Positions 48,992 through 57,555 of a stretch of 64,000 nucleotides of DNA are shown piece by piece. Each line of letters begins with the position of its first letter. Position 1 is the stretch's first letter. This stretch comes from JBBDYH01 sp040901795 (GTDB lineage: Bacteria > Planctomycetota > Planctomycetia > Pirellulales > JALHPA01), in assembly GCA_040901795.1 (NCBI GenBank), contig JBBDYH010000072.1:62001-126000 (forward strand). The letters run 5' to 3'. The notes below the pieces were generated by a model. That model had not been told where the DNA came from and made no database searches. It was given only the letters and a program-made list of their open reading frames with translations. A program made the translations under genes and the position numbers.

Positions 48992-51061
48992 ATGCCAATG
49001 CCGCTGGTCATCGAATCTCGCCCGCCGGTTATCCGCCAGCTTCCGCCCAGCGTGGTCAATAAGATCGCGGCGGGCGAGGTGATCGAGCGGCCGGCGAGCG
49101 TTGTCAAGGAGTTATTGGAGAACGCTGTCGACGCCGGCGCGACGCGGATCGATGTGACCGTGGAACAGGGCGGCGTCGATTTGGTGCGCGTGGTTGACGA
49201 CGGCTGCGGAATCGCCGCCGATGAGCTGCCGCTGGCCGTCGCCTCGCACGCCACCAGCAAAATCCGCCACTCCGACGATCTGTTCCACGTCGGCACGCTG
49301 GGCTTCCGCGGCGAAGCCTTGGCCTCGATCGCCGAAGTGAGCCGGCTGGTGCTCCGCAGCCGTACGCCCGACGCCGAAGCCGGCGCCGAGCTGGAAGTTG
49401 TCGGCGGAGAACGCGGCGCGGTGACTCCCTGCGGTGTCGCTCCCGGGACGACAATCGAAGTCCGCAACCTGTTTTTCAACACACCCGTCCGCCGCAAGTT
49501 TCTGCGGGCGACGCAAACCGAGATGGGGCACACGACCGAGGCGTTCACCCGCCTTGCGCTGGCGTATCCGCACGTCCATTTCACGCTCCGCCACGGCGGC
49601 AAGACCGTGTATGACCTGCCGGCGACCGACTGCTTGACCACTCGGATTGCCAGCTTCTTCGGCGAAGAGCTGGCCGGCGAGCTCTTGTGGGTGGAAAGTA
49701 ACGACGGTCCGCTACGGCTCTTCGGCTACGTCGCGCGACCCAGTCAGAGCCGCGGCAATGCGCGGATGCAGTACCTGTTTCTCAATGGCCGGGCCATTCG
49801 GGACCGGGCGCTACAACATGCGCTCGGGGAAGCCTACCGTGGCCTCTTGCTTAGCGGCCGCTATCCAATCTGCTTCTTGCAGATCGCGATGCCGCCGGAA
49901 GAGGTCGATGTGAACGTCCACCCGACCAAGCTCGAGGTGCGGTTCCAGGACGGCGGAAGACTCTATAGCCAGCTTTTGGGCACGCTGCGAACGAAGTTTC
50001 TCACGGTCGATCTGACCTCGAAGCTGGCGCCGACCGCGCCCGCGGCCGGTGAAGCCGCGGCGGCGCATGACCCGTACGCAGCCGACGCGATGCGGCAACA
50101 GCTCGTCGCGTGGGCCAAGGGAGAATTGAACCGCGCGTCCACAGGTCCGAGCGCCGGCGGCACGCGCGCCGGTTTTGCGAGCGCGGCGGCGGCGTCCCAG
50201 GTGGATGGGCAGACAGCGCGCACGTTCGAGGAAGAGGCGATCGACTTTCCGCGCGTCAGTCCACCACTCTCGGTGGTCAAACTCGATCGGCCGGCGTCGG
50301 CGCCGTGGCCGACGCATCCCAGCGGCCGACCGGGTGAGACCTGGGACACTCCGCGGACGGTGCGTACTGTTGTCGGCAGCGAGGCCGGGGCCGCTCCGAC
50401 GCCGGTCGCAGCGGGACAGAGCACCTCGTACGCGCCTTCGAACTGGCAACCGCTGGAGACCGCCGACCGCCCGTTCCCCTCGGACAACTTGCGGCCGACC
50501 GCGATCCAGGTCCATAACCGTTATCTGATCGCGGAGACCGACGAGGGGATGGTGATCATCGATCAGCATGCTTTGCACGAGCGAATCTTGTATGAACAGA
50601 TTCGCGAGAAAGTGCTCTCCGGGGTGCTGGAGGCGCAGCGGCTGCTGGTCCCCGAGCCGGTCGATCTCGGACCCGCCGAGGCCGCGGCCGTTCTGGCGGC
50701 CGCCGAGACGCTCGCGCGGCTGGGAGTTCAGGTCGAGCCGTTCGGCGGCGGCACCGTGCTGATCACCAGCTACCCGGCCATGCTGGCCAATTTTCGGCCG
50801 GTGGAAGTGCTCCGCGAATTGGTCGATAAACTCTTATGCGACACCAGGCAGCCCGAACGCCGCGACCTGCTGGATGAGCTATTGCACATGATCTCATGCA
50901 AGGCGGCGATCAAGGCCGGCGATCGGTTGAGCCAGGAGGAGATCGCCGTACTCGTCGAGCAGCGACACTCCTACGCCGACAGCCACCACTGCCCCCACGG
51001 GCGACCGACTTCGCTAGCTTTTTCGCGCGAGGAGCTGGACCGTCAGTTTATGCGGACGTAG
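48992..51061 (+). CDS. mutL: DNA mismatch repair protein MutL, endonuclease type
   Basis: 689 aa from ATG 48992, after GGGGGCAGG. The N-terminal GHKL ATPase carries KELLENAVDAGATRID (catalytic Glu and Asn about residues 41-44), VVDDGCGI (about 66) and TLGFRGEALASIAEV (about 107). A Pro/Ala/Thr-rich linker spans about 350-490. The C-terminal endonuclease motif DQHALHERILYE (about 524) and the metal-site HHCPHGRPT (about 666) indicate nicking activity, as in organisms without MutH. It should couple MutS mismatch recognition to strand nicking. The gene is in the usual length range (600-700). It starts 116 bp past the last REP of cluster c. Confidence 0.96.
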   Translation: MPMPLVIESRPPVIRQLPPSVVNKIAAGEVIERPASVVKELLENAVDAGATRIDVTVEQGGVDLVRVVDDGCGIAADELPLAVASHATSKIRHSDDLFHVGTLGFRGEALASIAEVSRLVLRSRTPDAEAGAELEVVGGERGAVTPCGVAPGTTIEVRNLFFNTPVRRKFLRATQTEMGHTTEAFTRLALAYPHVHFTLRHGGKTVYDLPATDCLTTRIASFFGEELAGELLWVESNDGPLRLFGYVARPSQSRGNARMQYLFLNGRAIRDRALQHALGEAYRGLLLSGRYPICFLQIAMPPEEVDVNVHPTKLEVRFQDGGRLYSQLLGTLRTKFLTVDLTSKLAPTAPAAGEAAAAHDPYAADAMRQQLVAWAKGELNRASTGPSAGGTRAGFASAAAASQVDGQTARTFEEEAIDFPRVSPPLSVVKLDRPASAPWPTHPSGRPGETWDTPRTVRTVVGSEAGAAPTPVAAGQSTSYAPSNWQPLETADRPFPSDNLRPTAIQVHNRYLIAETDEGMVIIDQHALHERILYEQIREKVLSGVLEAQRLLVPEPVDLGPAEAAAVLAAAETLARLGVQVEPFGGGTVLITSYPAMLANFRPVEVLRELVDKLLCDTRQPERRDLLDELLHMISCKAAIKAGDRLSQEEIAVLVEQRHSYADSHHCPHGRPTSLAFSREELDRQFMRT

Positions 51062-51205
51062 TCTGGCGAATGGGGAATGTTGGAATGGGGAATGGGGAAT
51101 GAAATGACAGAAAACCTCGCGTGGCGCAACGGTTGGTCTATAATCAAGCCGCGGGACGCGTATGGGATTCCCCATTCCCCATTCGGTCATTCCCCATTTG
51201 CCAAA
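51062..51205. repeat. GGGGAAT heptamer tract between mutL and aroDE
   Basis: GAATGGGGAATGTTGGAATG-type repeats at 51068-51101, and inverted CCCCATTCCCCATTCGGTCA at about 51170-51200. The two can pair. Confidence 0.65.
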
Positions 51206-51252
51206 GCGGAGCCGTTTGACGGCCGCTAATCGTCACTTTCACCCGCCCCTCC

Positions 51253-52740
51253 ATGCTCTGCGTCAGCATCGGCCGCGGCCGCCATCGGCATATGATCGCC
51301 GAACACAAGCACCTCGTCGAGCGAGGGGCCAAGCTGGTCGAGCTGCGCCTCGACTACATCAACGGCGAGGTGAACCTGAAGCGGTTGCTGGCCGACCGGC
51401 CGTCGCCGGTGATTATTACGTGCCGCCGCCAGGCCGACGGTGGCCGCTGGCAAGGCACCGAGCAGCAGCGGCTGCTCCTGATCCGCACCGCCATCGCCGA
51501 GGGGGTCGAATACGTCGATCTGGAGGAAGACATCGCCGGCTCGGTTCCCCGCTTCGGCAAGACCCAGCGGATCATCAGCTACCACGATTTCCGTAAGACG
51601 CCCGACAACTTGCAGGACATTCACGATCGACTGGCCGCGCTCGATCCGGACATCGTCAAGCTGTCGACCATGTGCAATCAGCCGCACGACAACGTCCGCA
51701 TTTTGCGGCTGATGCGCGATTCCCGCGTACCCACCGTGGCGATGTGCATGGGCGACATGGGCACGCCCTCGCGGATCCTGGCGGCGCGTTACAACACGCC
51801 GTTTGTGTACTCGACGTTTCACCATGAGCGGCTGCTGGCGCCGGGTCAGCTCAGTTTCCAGCAGATGACCGAGATTTACTATCACGATTTGATTAACTCA
51901 GAGACGGTCGTCTACGGCGTGATCGGAGACCCCATTGGCCACTCGCTCAGCCCGCACGTCCATAACGCTGCACTGCGGCATGCGGGGCTTAATGCCGTCT
52001 ATGTTCCGTTCCGCGTGCCAACCGAAGATCTCAACCGGTTTCTTGACGACTGTCCCGAGCTGGGCGTGCGCGGCTTGAGCGTCACCATCCCGCATAAGGA
52101 GGCGGTTCTCGAACGGCTCGCCAAGGCTGGTCCAGCGGTTAAGGGCATTGGCGCGGCCAATACGATCGTCTGGGATGGAAAGTCGCTCGTCGGCTACAAC
52201 ACCGACTATCAGGCGGGGATCGACAGCTTGGAGCACGCCATGCAGCCGCCAAGCTACGACCGCGGCGACCTGGAGGGCAAAACCGTGTTGGTTGTGGGGG
52301 CCGGCGGGGCGGCGCGGGCGATGGCCTACGGCGCCCGCGCCAAACACGCCGAAGTGATTATCTCCGGCCGTACTCCGAGGCGCGCTCAACAGCTCGCGGA
52401 AAGCGTGCAGTGCAAATGGGTCGATTGGAACAATCGCTACGGCGTCACTCCCGACGTGATTATCAACTGTACGCCGGTCGGCATGCACCCCAACGTTGAC
52501 GAGACTCCCTATGATCGCTTGCATCTACGACCGTACATGGTTGTATTCGATACGGTTTATAACCCGGAGAGCACGCTGTTAATCAAAGAGGCGCGGCTGC
52601 AAGGGTGCACCGTGGTGACGGGGGTGGAAATGTTCATTCGCCAGGCGAGCTTGCAGTTCAAGCTGTTTACCGAGAAGGAGAGCCCAGCGGAGCTGATGCG
52701 CGACGTGCTCAAGCGGCTGACCGGACCGGCGAAAGCGTAG
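51253..52740 (+). CDS. aroDE: Fused 3-dehydroquinate dehydratase (type I) / shikimate dehydrogenase
   Basis: 495 aa, two shikimate-pathway steps in one chain. Residues 1-210 are type I dehydroquinase: LVELRLDYINGEV, the Schiff-base lysine in DIVKLSTMCNQ (about residue 136) and the catalytic His in IISYHDFRKTP (about 115). Residues 215-490 are shikimate dehydrogenase: YGVIGDPIGHSLSPHVHNAA, SVTIPHKEAVL (catalytic Lys), GIGAANTIV, the NADP-binding VLVVGAGGAARAMAYGA and ISGRTPRRAQQL. Such fusions occur in plants and planctomycetes. Shikimate kinase follows at 52827, giving three adjacent pathway steps on two genes. Cytoplasmic. Confidence 0.97.
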   Translation: MLCVSIGRGRHRHMIAEHKHLVERGAKLVELRLDYINGEVNLKRLLADRPSPVIITCRRQADGGRWQGTEQQRLLLIRTAIAEGVEYVDLEEDIAGSVPRFGKTQRIISYHDFRKTPDNLQDIHDRLAALDPDIVKLSTMCNQPHDNVRILRLMRDSRVPTVAMCMGDMGTPSRILAARYNTPFVYSTFHHERLLAPGQLSFQQMTEIYYHDLINSETVVYGVIGDPIGHSLSPHVHNAALRHAGLNAVYVPFRVPTEDLNRFLDDCPELGVRGLSVTIPHKEAVLERLAKAGPAVKGIGAANTIVWDGKSLVGYNTDYQAGIDSLEHAMQPPSYDRGDLEGKTVLVVGAGGAARAMAYGARAKHAEVIISGRTPRRAQQLAESVQCKWVDWNNRYGVTPDVIINCTPVGMHPNVDETPYDRLHLRPYMVVFDTVYNPESTLLIKEARLQGCTVVTGVEMFIRQASLQFKLFTEKESPAELMRDVLKRLTGPAKA

Positions 52741-52826
52741 ACATAAATGGGGAATGCTCGAATGGGGAATGGGGAATCGCAAGCGGCCCCATTCCCCATT
52801 CCCCATTCCCTCACTCCCCATTTGCA
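52741..52826. repeat. GGGGAAT palindromic heptamer tract between aroDE and aroK
   Basis: GAATGGGGAATGGGGAATCG continues into CCCCATTCCCCATTCCCTCA, so the region is a strong hairpin formed by the heptamer and its complement. It sits just after the aroDE stop and 30 bp before aroK. Confidence 0.7.
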
Positions 52827-53345
52827 ATGAATCTCCTCCTCATCGGCTATCGCGGCACGGGGAAGTCGGCGGTCGCGCGGCTGGTTGCCGAGCGGCTTGG
52901 CTGGCGCTGGCTTGATGCCGACGTCGAATTGGAGCGGCGGGCTGGCAAGTCGATCGCCGCGATCTTCGCCGACGACGGAGAGCCGATGTTTCGCGACCTG
53001 GAAAGCGAGATGCTGGCGGAGCTTGTGCGATTGGATCGACACGTGTTGGCGCTCGGCGGCGGAGTCGTCTTGCGGCCAGAAAACCGGGCGCTCATCAAGC
53101 AGGCCGGGAGTGTGGTCTGGCTTACGGCCGATCCGGAGACGATCCAAGCCCGAGTTCAAAGCGACCCAACCACCTCCGCGCGTCGCCCCAACCTGACCCG
53201 CTCCGGCGGACTCGACGAGGTTCGCCAACTCTTGGCACAACGTGAGCCGTTCTATCGGGAATGTGCCGGGGCGGTGGTCGACACAAGCGGCCGCAGCGTG
53301 GCGGAGGTCGCCGAAGCGGTGGTGGAAAGTTTTAGAGTGCGATAA
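52827..53345 (+). CDS. aroK: Shikimate kinase
   Basis: 172 aa from ATG 52827; the longer upstream frame is repeat. P-loop IGYRGTGKSAVARL (about residues 6-19), the shikimate-binding Asp in DADVELERR (about 32), GGGVV (about 77-81) and the lid Arg in RRPNLT. It phosphorylates shikimate after the AroDE steps. The family's C-terminal Arg is present in the helix REPFYRECA. Length is normal (about 170). It probably shares transcripts with aroDE despite the hairpin between them. Confidence 0.95.
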   Translation: MNLLLIGYRGTGKSAVARLVAERLGWRWLDADVELERRAGKSIAAIFADDGEPMFRDLESEMLAELVRLDRHVLALGGGVVLRPENRALIKQAGSVVWLTADPETIQARVQSDPTTSARRPNLTRSGGLDEVRQLLAQREPFYRECAGAVVDTSGRSVAEVAEAVVESFRVR

Positions 53346-53354
53346 CTCGTTATC
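53341..53354. other. Palindrome GATAACTCGTTATC
   Basis: A near-perfect 14-bp palindrome at the aroK stop. Core ATAACTCGTTAT is the reverse complement of that in the words at 11671-11684 and 43295-43308. Confidence 0.35.
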
Positions 53355-53461
53355 GATTTGGATTTCGATGACGCCTGGTTGTCGAATGAGGTCTTTTGGT
53401 TCGCATCGCTGTTTGAAAATCAAAGCGGCGACGAGTCGCCGCACTCCAAAGCGGAGCCATT

Positions 53462-54742
53462 GTGGCCCAAATACTCGACCTTCCTTTTGAGCTTCGGCTG
53501 TTCATCCTTTTTGTTGGGGGCTGTGCGCTGGGCGCACTTTGCAACTGGGCGATTTACACGTTCGCCTACCGACCGCGGCCGATCAGCCCTTGGTCACAGC
53601 CGCCGACCGGGGCGCCCGCGCGGCGGTGGAGCGATCGAATCCCCGTAATTGGCTGGCTCGGCCTGGCCCGAGAGGCGAAGCTGCACGGCCGCGCGTTCTG
53701 GATGCGACCGCTGGTCGTCGAGGTCACGGCTGGTCTGCTGCTGGCCGGCCTATATTGGTGGGAGACCGACGAATTGGGCCTGCTCACCGGGGCCTTGCAG
53801 CGGCTGTATCGGCTTGCGCCGCCATTCCAAGCCGTCGCCGACCCGCTATTGCACGCGAACTATCTGGCGCATGCCATCCTGCTGCTGTTCATGCTCGTGG
53901 CGTCGCTGATCGATCTCGACGAGAAGACGATCCCAGACCTGGTCACGATTCCTGGAACGCTTGTCGGCTTGTCGCTGATGGGGCTCATGCCGCCGGCGCG
54001 ATTGCCGGAGGAGATCGCCGTGGCGGTCCCCGGGGGAGTCGTCGCGGGCCTAAGCAGCATGCAACTCGCCTCGCCGCTCAACTTCCCCGCAGCGCTCGGC
54101 GGCGCCTCGTCGACCGCCGGGCTTGTGCTGGGGCTGGCTTGTTACCTGCTCTGGTGTTTTGCGCTCTTGCCGCGAAGCTGGCGGACGCGGCACGGTTGGG
54201 CTCGGGCGGTTCGCATCCTGATGGCGCGAATTGCGCGCGAACCGTTTACCTGGATTGTCGCGACCATCGCACTCGTTGGTGTGATGGGCATCGTCGCCGT
54301 CTGGTGGCTCGGCGGCGCGCGATGGGAGAGCCTGCTCAGCGCGCTCGTCGGTTTGGCGGCCGGCGGTGGGATCGTGTGGTTCGTCCGGATCATCGGCCGC
54401 TTCGCCCTGCGCAAAGAAGCGATGGGCTTTGGCGACGTCACGTTGATGGCGATGATTGGCAGCTTCCTCGGCTGGCAAGCCTGCCTGTTCGTGTTCTTCC
54501 TCGCGCCGTTCGCAGGCTTGTTGCTGGGGATCGCCAATTGGATGGCCCATCGCGAGCACGAGTTGCCGTATGGCCCGTTTCTCTGTCTGGCGGCATTGTT
54601 CGTCATCGTGCAGTGGGCCGGGATTTGGGAATGGGCGTCGCCGTTCTTCTCGATCCCGTGGCTGGTGCCAACAGCGATGGTGGCTTGCATGGCGATCATG
54701 CTGGTGCTGTTGAGCGGCCTGCGGTGGCTGAGGGGGAGTTGA
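53462..54742 (+). CDS. Type IV prepilin-like peptidase (A24)
   Basis: 426 aa, GTG start at 53462. A24 aspartyl protease motifs are seen: Asp in SLIDLDEKTIPD (about residues 152-163) and the GxGDxxL in AMGFGDVTLMAMIG (about 322-327). The topology of about 10 membrane helices is longer than usual (about 250-290 aa); the extra domain between the two Asp sites includes about 120 residues with three additional helices. The N-terminal zinc-binding CxxC pair of PilD proteins is absent. It should cut prepilin leader peptides; no pilin gene is adjacent. Cytoplasmic membrane. Confidence 0.88.
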   Translation: MAQILDLPFELRLFILFVGGCALGALCNWAIYTFAYRPRPISPWSQPPTGAPARRWSDRIPVIGWLGLAREAKLHGRAFWMRPLVVEVTAGLLLAGLYWWETDELGLLTGALQRLYRLAPPFQAVADPLLHANYLAHAILLLFMLVASLIDLDEKTIPDLVTIPGTLVGLSLMGLMPPARLPEEIAVAVPGGVVAGLSSMQLASPLNFPAALGGASSTAGLVLGLACYLLWCFALLPRSWRTRHGWARAVRILMARIAREPFTWIVATIALVGVMGIVAVWWLGGARWESLLSALVGLAAGGGIVWFVRIIGRFALRKEAMGFGDVTLMAMIGSFLGWQACLFVFFLAPFAGLLLGIANWMAHREHELPYGPFLCLAALFVIVQWAGIWEWASPFFSIPWLVPTAMVACMAIMLVLLSGLRWLRGS

Positions 54743-54890
54743 GTTCGGAATGCGGAATTCGGAGTGCGGAGTGCGGAGTTTGCGGAAATCCGGCATCGTT
54801 GTCGGGCGACGCATAAGCTAAACTTGCGTGATTACCCTCCCGCGGAATCTGAAACTCCGCATTCCGAACTCCGCACTCCGAACTTCCCGC
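54741..54890. repeat. GCGGAGT heptamer tract
   Basis: TTCGGAATGCGGAATTCGGA, then GTGCGGAGTGCGGAG, and a complementary run CTCCGCATTCCGAACTCCGC at 54855-54880. The two can pair. Related to the sucC-sucD spacer. Confidence 0.7.
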
Positions 54891-54891
54891 C

Positions 54892-55428
54892 GTGCCTCTC
54901 TTCGAAACCGTCACCGACCTGTATCGCCAAGCCGACGTCCTGCGGCGCCGTCCCTACGGCGTAATCGAGATGCTCGACGGGCGCTTTCACCGCGTGCTGT
55001 TGCGCCCGCTTCCGAAGTACGTCTCGCTGTTCGAGGCTCTGTTTTGGGGCAGCTTTTGTCATCGCCGCGTCCCAGGCAATCGGCTGCGGCTGTTCTATAA
55101 TCAGCCGCGGCAGCATTCGAATTACCTCAGCCTGAAGTACGCCGTCTCGTCGCGCGATACGTCGCTGGCGACGATGTTGGGCGCTTTGGAGGTGCTCGAT
55201 GAGATCGCGCGCATCAAACAGAGCGACGCCATCCTCACCGACGCGGCCAACTTTCGCATTTCGGAGCGGTTTCTCCGCCGGCAAGGATGGGAGCGGCACA
55301 CCAAGGCCCGCTATCACCGCAATTTCATCAAGCGGTTTTATGGCGAGTTTCCCGCAGTTCGCCGCATCGAGCTGGCGAAAGATCAGTTTGATCTGGAAAC
55401 CGCAGGATATGAACCGCGGAGTCGCTGA
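54892..55428 (+). CDS. Conserved hypothetical protein
   Basis: 178 aa, GTG start at 54892. MPLFETVTDLYRQADVLRRR, then RPYGVIEMLDGRFHRVLLRP, FWGSFCHRRVPGNRLRLFYN, KYAVSSRDTSLATMLGALEV, and RISERFLRRQGWERHTKARY. The Arg/His/Tyr-rich, mixed helical protein has no signal peptide or membrane segment. I do not recognise it. Its start overlaps a minisatellite, so the N-terminus is uncertain, but the body has consistent coding character. Confidence 0.7.
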   Translation: MPLFETVTDLYRQADVLRRRPYGVIEMLDGRFHRVLLRPLPKYVSLFEALFWGSFCHRRVPGNRLRLFYNQPRQHSNYLSLKYAVSSRDTSLATMLGALEVLDEIARIKQSDAILTDAANFRISERFLRRQGWERHTKARYHRNFIKRFYGEFPAVRRIELAKDQFDLETAGYEPRSR

Positions 55429-55571
55429 GGCGCCGAGGATGCTAGCACGCGGTTCAACTGCCATTGCGGCGTTCGGCGGCGGCCTCTACCATCCTGCCGC
55501 CAAACCGGGTCCAGGCCCGGATTGTTTCCCGTCTCGCGGTTTCCGCGCTGGTCACATTCGTGAGGAGTCGC

Positions 55572-56393
55572 ATGCGAGTGGTCCTTCACTCGCTGGTTCC
55601 GTTCGCCCTGCTGGCATTGGCCGGCTGCGCTCAGAATCCGTATGCGATTCAGGGTCAAGCCAACGCAATAGCGCAACAGCAGACCACGCTGGCTCAGCAG
55701 AACCAGCAGCTTCAGAGCAAGGCCAGCACGCTGGACCAGGACAACCAGGAGCTCGAAACGCTGTTGGCTCAGTCGCGTCAGCAGAACAAGCTCTTGCAGG
55801 ACCAGCTCACCGCATTCCGCGACCAGCTCCAAAGCGTCAACCAGCAGCTCGTCCAGACGCGCGACGAGAAGACGGCGATCGAACGAAAGACGCAAGCCTC
55901 ATTGGCCTCGACGCGGTCCCGCACGGGCGCCGCGATCACGCCCAACAGCAGCCTGGCAAAGAGCTTGCCGACTTTCAGCATTCCGGGCGTGGAAGTGCGA
56001 CAGGATGGCGACGTGATTCGCATGGAGCTGCCCAGCGACAAGATGTTCGACACTGCCGCGGCACGGCTCCGCATGGATTCGACGCCGATGATCGAGACCG
56101 TCGCCGCGGAAATCGAGCGACTCTATCCCAGCCACTTTGTGGGTATCGAGGGACACACTGATAGCGACGCGCCGGCCAGCGGCAGCCAGTGGCTCTCGAA
56201 CCACCAGCTCTCCGCGGCACGGGCGCAGGCTGTGTTTGATTATCTGGCCGCTCGAACGCGGCTCAAGCCGCAGCAGCTCTTCATCGTCGGCCACGGCGGC
56301 AACCATCCCGTCGTTTCTAATGGCACCACCGCCGGCAAGGGCCGTAACCGCCGCATCGAGCTGGCGATCTATCCCGATCGGGTCGGGGACTGA
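55572..56393 (+). CDS. OmpA-like peptidoglycan-associated lipoprotein
   Basis: 273 aa from ATG 55572, after GGAG. Signal and lipobox MRVVLHSLVPFALLALAGCA (Cys about 19). A Gln-rich coiled coil spans about residues 30-110 (LAQQNQQLQSKASTLDQDNQ). The OmpA-like domain (about 160-270) has EGHTDSDAPASGSQWLSNHQ, SAARAQAVFDYL and AGKGRNRRIELAIYPDR with the peptidoglycan-binding Asp and Arg. It likely tethers outer membrane to peptidoglycan or a cell-wall remnant. Planctomycetes do make peptidoglycan, so that is reasonable. It stands alone; Tol genes are absent. Confidence 0.9.
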   Translation: MRVVLHSLVPFALLALAGCAQNPYAIQGQANAIAQQQTTLAQQNQQLQSKASTLDQDNQELETLLAQSRQQNKLLQDQLTAFRDQLQSVNQQLVQTRDEKTAIERKTQASLASTRSRTGAAITPNSSLAKSLPTFSIPGVEVRQDGDVIRMELPSDKMFDTAAARLRMDSTPMIETVAAEIERLYPSHFVGIEGHTDSDAPASGSQWLSNHQLSAARAQAVFDYLAARTRLKPQQLFIVGHGGNHPVVSNGTTAGKGRNRRIELAIYPDRVGD

Positions 56394-56578
56394 AAGTGGT
56401 CGGTGGTGCAGTGGTCAGTGGATGACTGCCGCTCTATCGCTCGATTCGTTAGACTGCAATGGACGCGTGAACCGCCGGCCTTCACCGCGTGTCAGGATTC
56501 GCAGTCCGTCTATGGCAGGCCTAAACCCGCCGCCCGCCTCGCTGACCACTGACTTCGGACCACCGACCACTTCTCTTC

Positions 56579-57184
56579 ATGCTGGCCATCATCGATTACC
56601 AAATGGGCAACCTCCGCAGCGTACAGAAGGGGTTCGAGCGCGTCGGGCATGAGGCGACCATCACCAGCGACCCCGAGGTTGTCCGCCGCGCCGATAAGGT
56701 CGTCTTGCCGGGCGTTGGGGCGTTTGAAGACGCGATCGCGGAACTGCGGCGGCGAGATCTGGTCGAGCCGATCGTCGAAACGATCGAGCGCGGCCGGCCG
56801 TTCCTGGGCATCTGCCTCGGTCTGCAACTGCTCGTAGACGTCGGCTACGAGAACGGCACGCACCAAGGTTTGGGCGTTATCCGAGGCGAGTGCGTTCGTT
56901 TCGACGTGCCATCGGAGTACAAGGTACCGCACATGGGTTGGAACCGCGCGGTGCCGCGCCGCCGCCCGCCGATCTTCGCCGGCCTCTCCGCCGAGCCACA
57001 CTTCTACTTCGTCCATTCCTACTACGTCGTGCCGAAGGATTGCGAGGTCATCGCCACGGAGACCGACTATGCCGGTCCGTTCTGCTCAATGATCTGGCGC
57101 GATAACCTCTTCGCCACGCAGTTCCACCCTGAGAAGAGCCAGGCGGAGGGGTTGCGGCTACTGAAGAATTTTGCGGAGATCTAA
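56579..57184 (+). CDS. hisH: Imidazole glycerol phosphate synthase, glutaminase subunit
   Basis: 201 aa class I glutamine amidotransferase. The triad is complete: Cys in FLGICLGLQLL (about residue 80), His in ATQFHPEKS (about 184), Glu two residues on. N-terminal IIDYQMGNLRSVQKGFERVG is typical of HisH. It delivers ammonia to HisF, converting PRFAR to IGP and AICAR. hisA follows after 371 bp, but hisF is not in the window. Confidence 0.97.
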   Translation: MLAIIDYQMGNLRSVQKGFERVGHEATITSDPEVVRRADKVVLPGVGAFEDAIAELRRRDLVEPIVETIERGRPFLGICLGLQLLVDVGYENGTHQGLGVIRGECVRFDVPSEYKVPHMGWNRAVPRRRPPIFAGLSAEPHFYFVHSYYVVPKDCEVIATETDYAGPFCSMIWRDNLFATQFHPEKSQAEGLRLLKNFAEI

Positions 57185-57555
57185 TCCGTGCCGAGCGAAG
57201 GAGATATGGAGATGAAAAAGGCGATGAGGGGATAGAGATGTCAGGTCATGCCGCTAGCGCTCATTTTCGATTGTCGGATGACTCGTTCGGAACGGAAGAA
57301 CAGCGGCAAGCGATTCAGAACCTGGGTGGCCAAATCGGCCGAGTGCTTGAGGACATCGGCCTCGGCGAATTTGATGGCGACGTCGGCCATCCGGTTCTGT
57401 TTTGCGATTCGTTCTTATCGCCATAGCTGATCTCCCCATCTCCCCCGTCATCCCCCCATCTCCTTCTCCGAAACGGTTGCAACCCCCAATCCCCTGTGCG
57501 ATATTGACGGTTTCCCATCGTTTCACCGCACCGCCTCCGGGGGAGTCCCGCCGCG
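57185..57555. other. hisH-hisA spacer with a small possible gene
   Basis: Contains GAAGGAGATATGGAGATGAAAAAGG-type purine tracts (before 57240), the small frame 57238-57426, and a CCATCTCCCCCGTCATCCCCCC tract after 57430. The purine and pyrimidine tracts can pair. Confidence 0.45.
57238..57426 (+). CDS. Possible small protein, truncated family member
   Basis: 62 aa: MSGHAASAHFRLSDDSFGTE, then EQRQAIQNLGGQIGRVLEDI, GLGEFDGDVGHPVLFCDSFL. The phrase GEFDGD with a preceding helix recalls short bacterial proteins of unknown function in which GxFDGD(E)xG is followed by YGPDAD; here the end is missing, so it may be a remnant. ATG 57238 is preceded by GGGGATAGAG, a weak ribosome site. Low confidence. 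Confidence 0.35.
   Translation: MSGHAASAHFRLSDDSFGTEEQRQAIQNLGGQIGRVLEDIGLGEFDGDVGHPVLFCDSFLSP

Noticed and set aside
53539..54816. 425-aa frame overlapping the prepilin peptidase in another phase
   Set aside because: Arg/Gly-rich composition without hydrophobic helices; the overlapping frame carries both catalytic Asp motifs.
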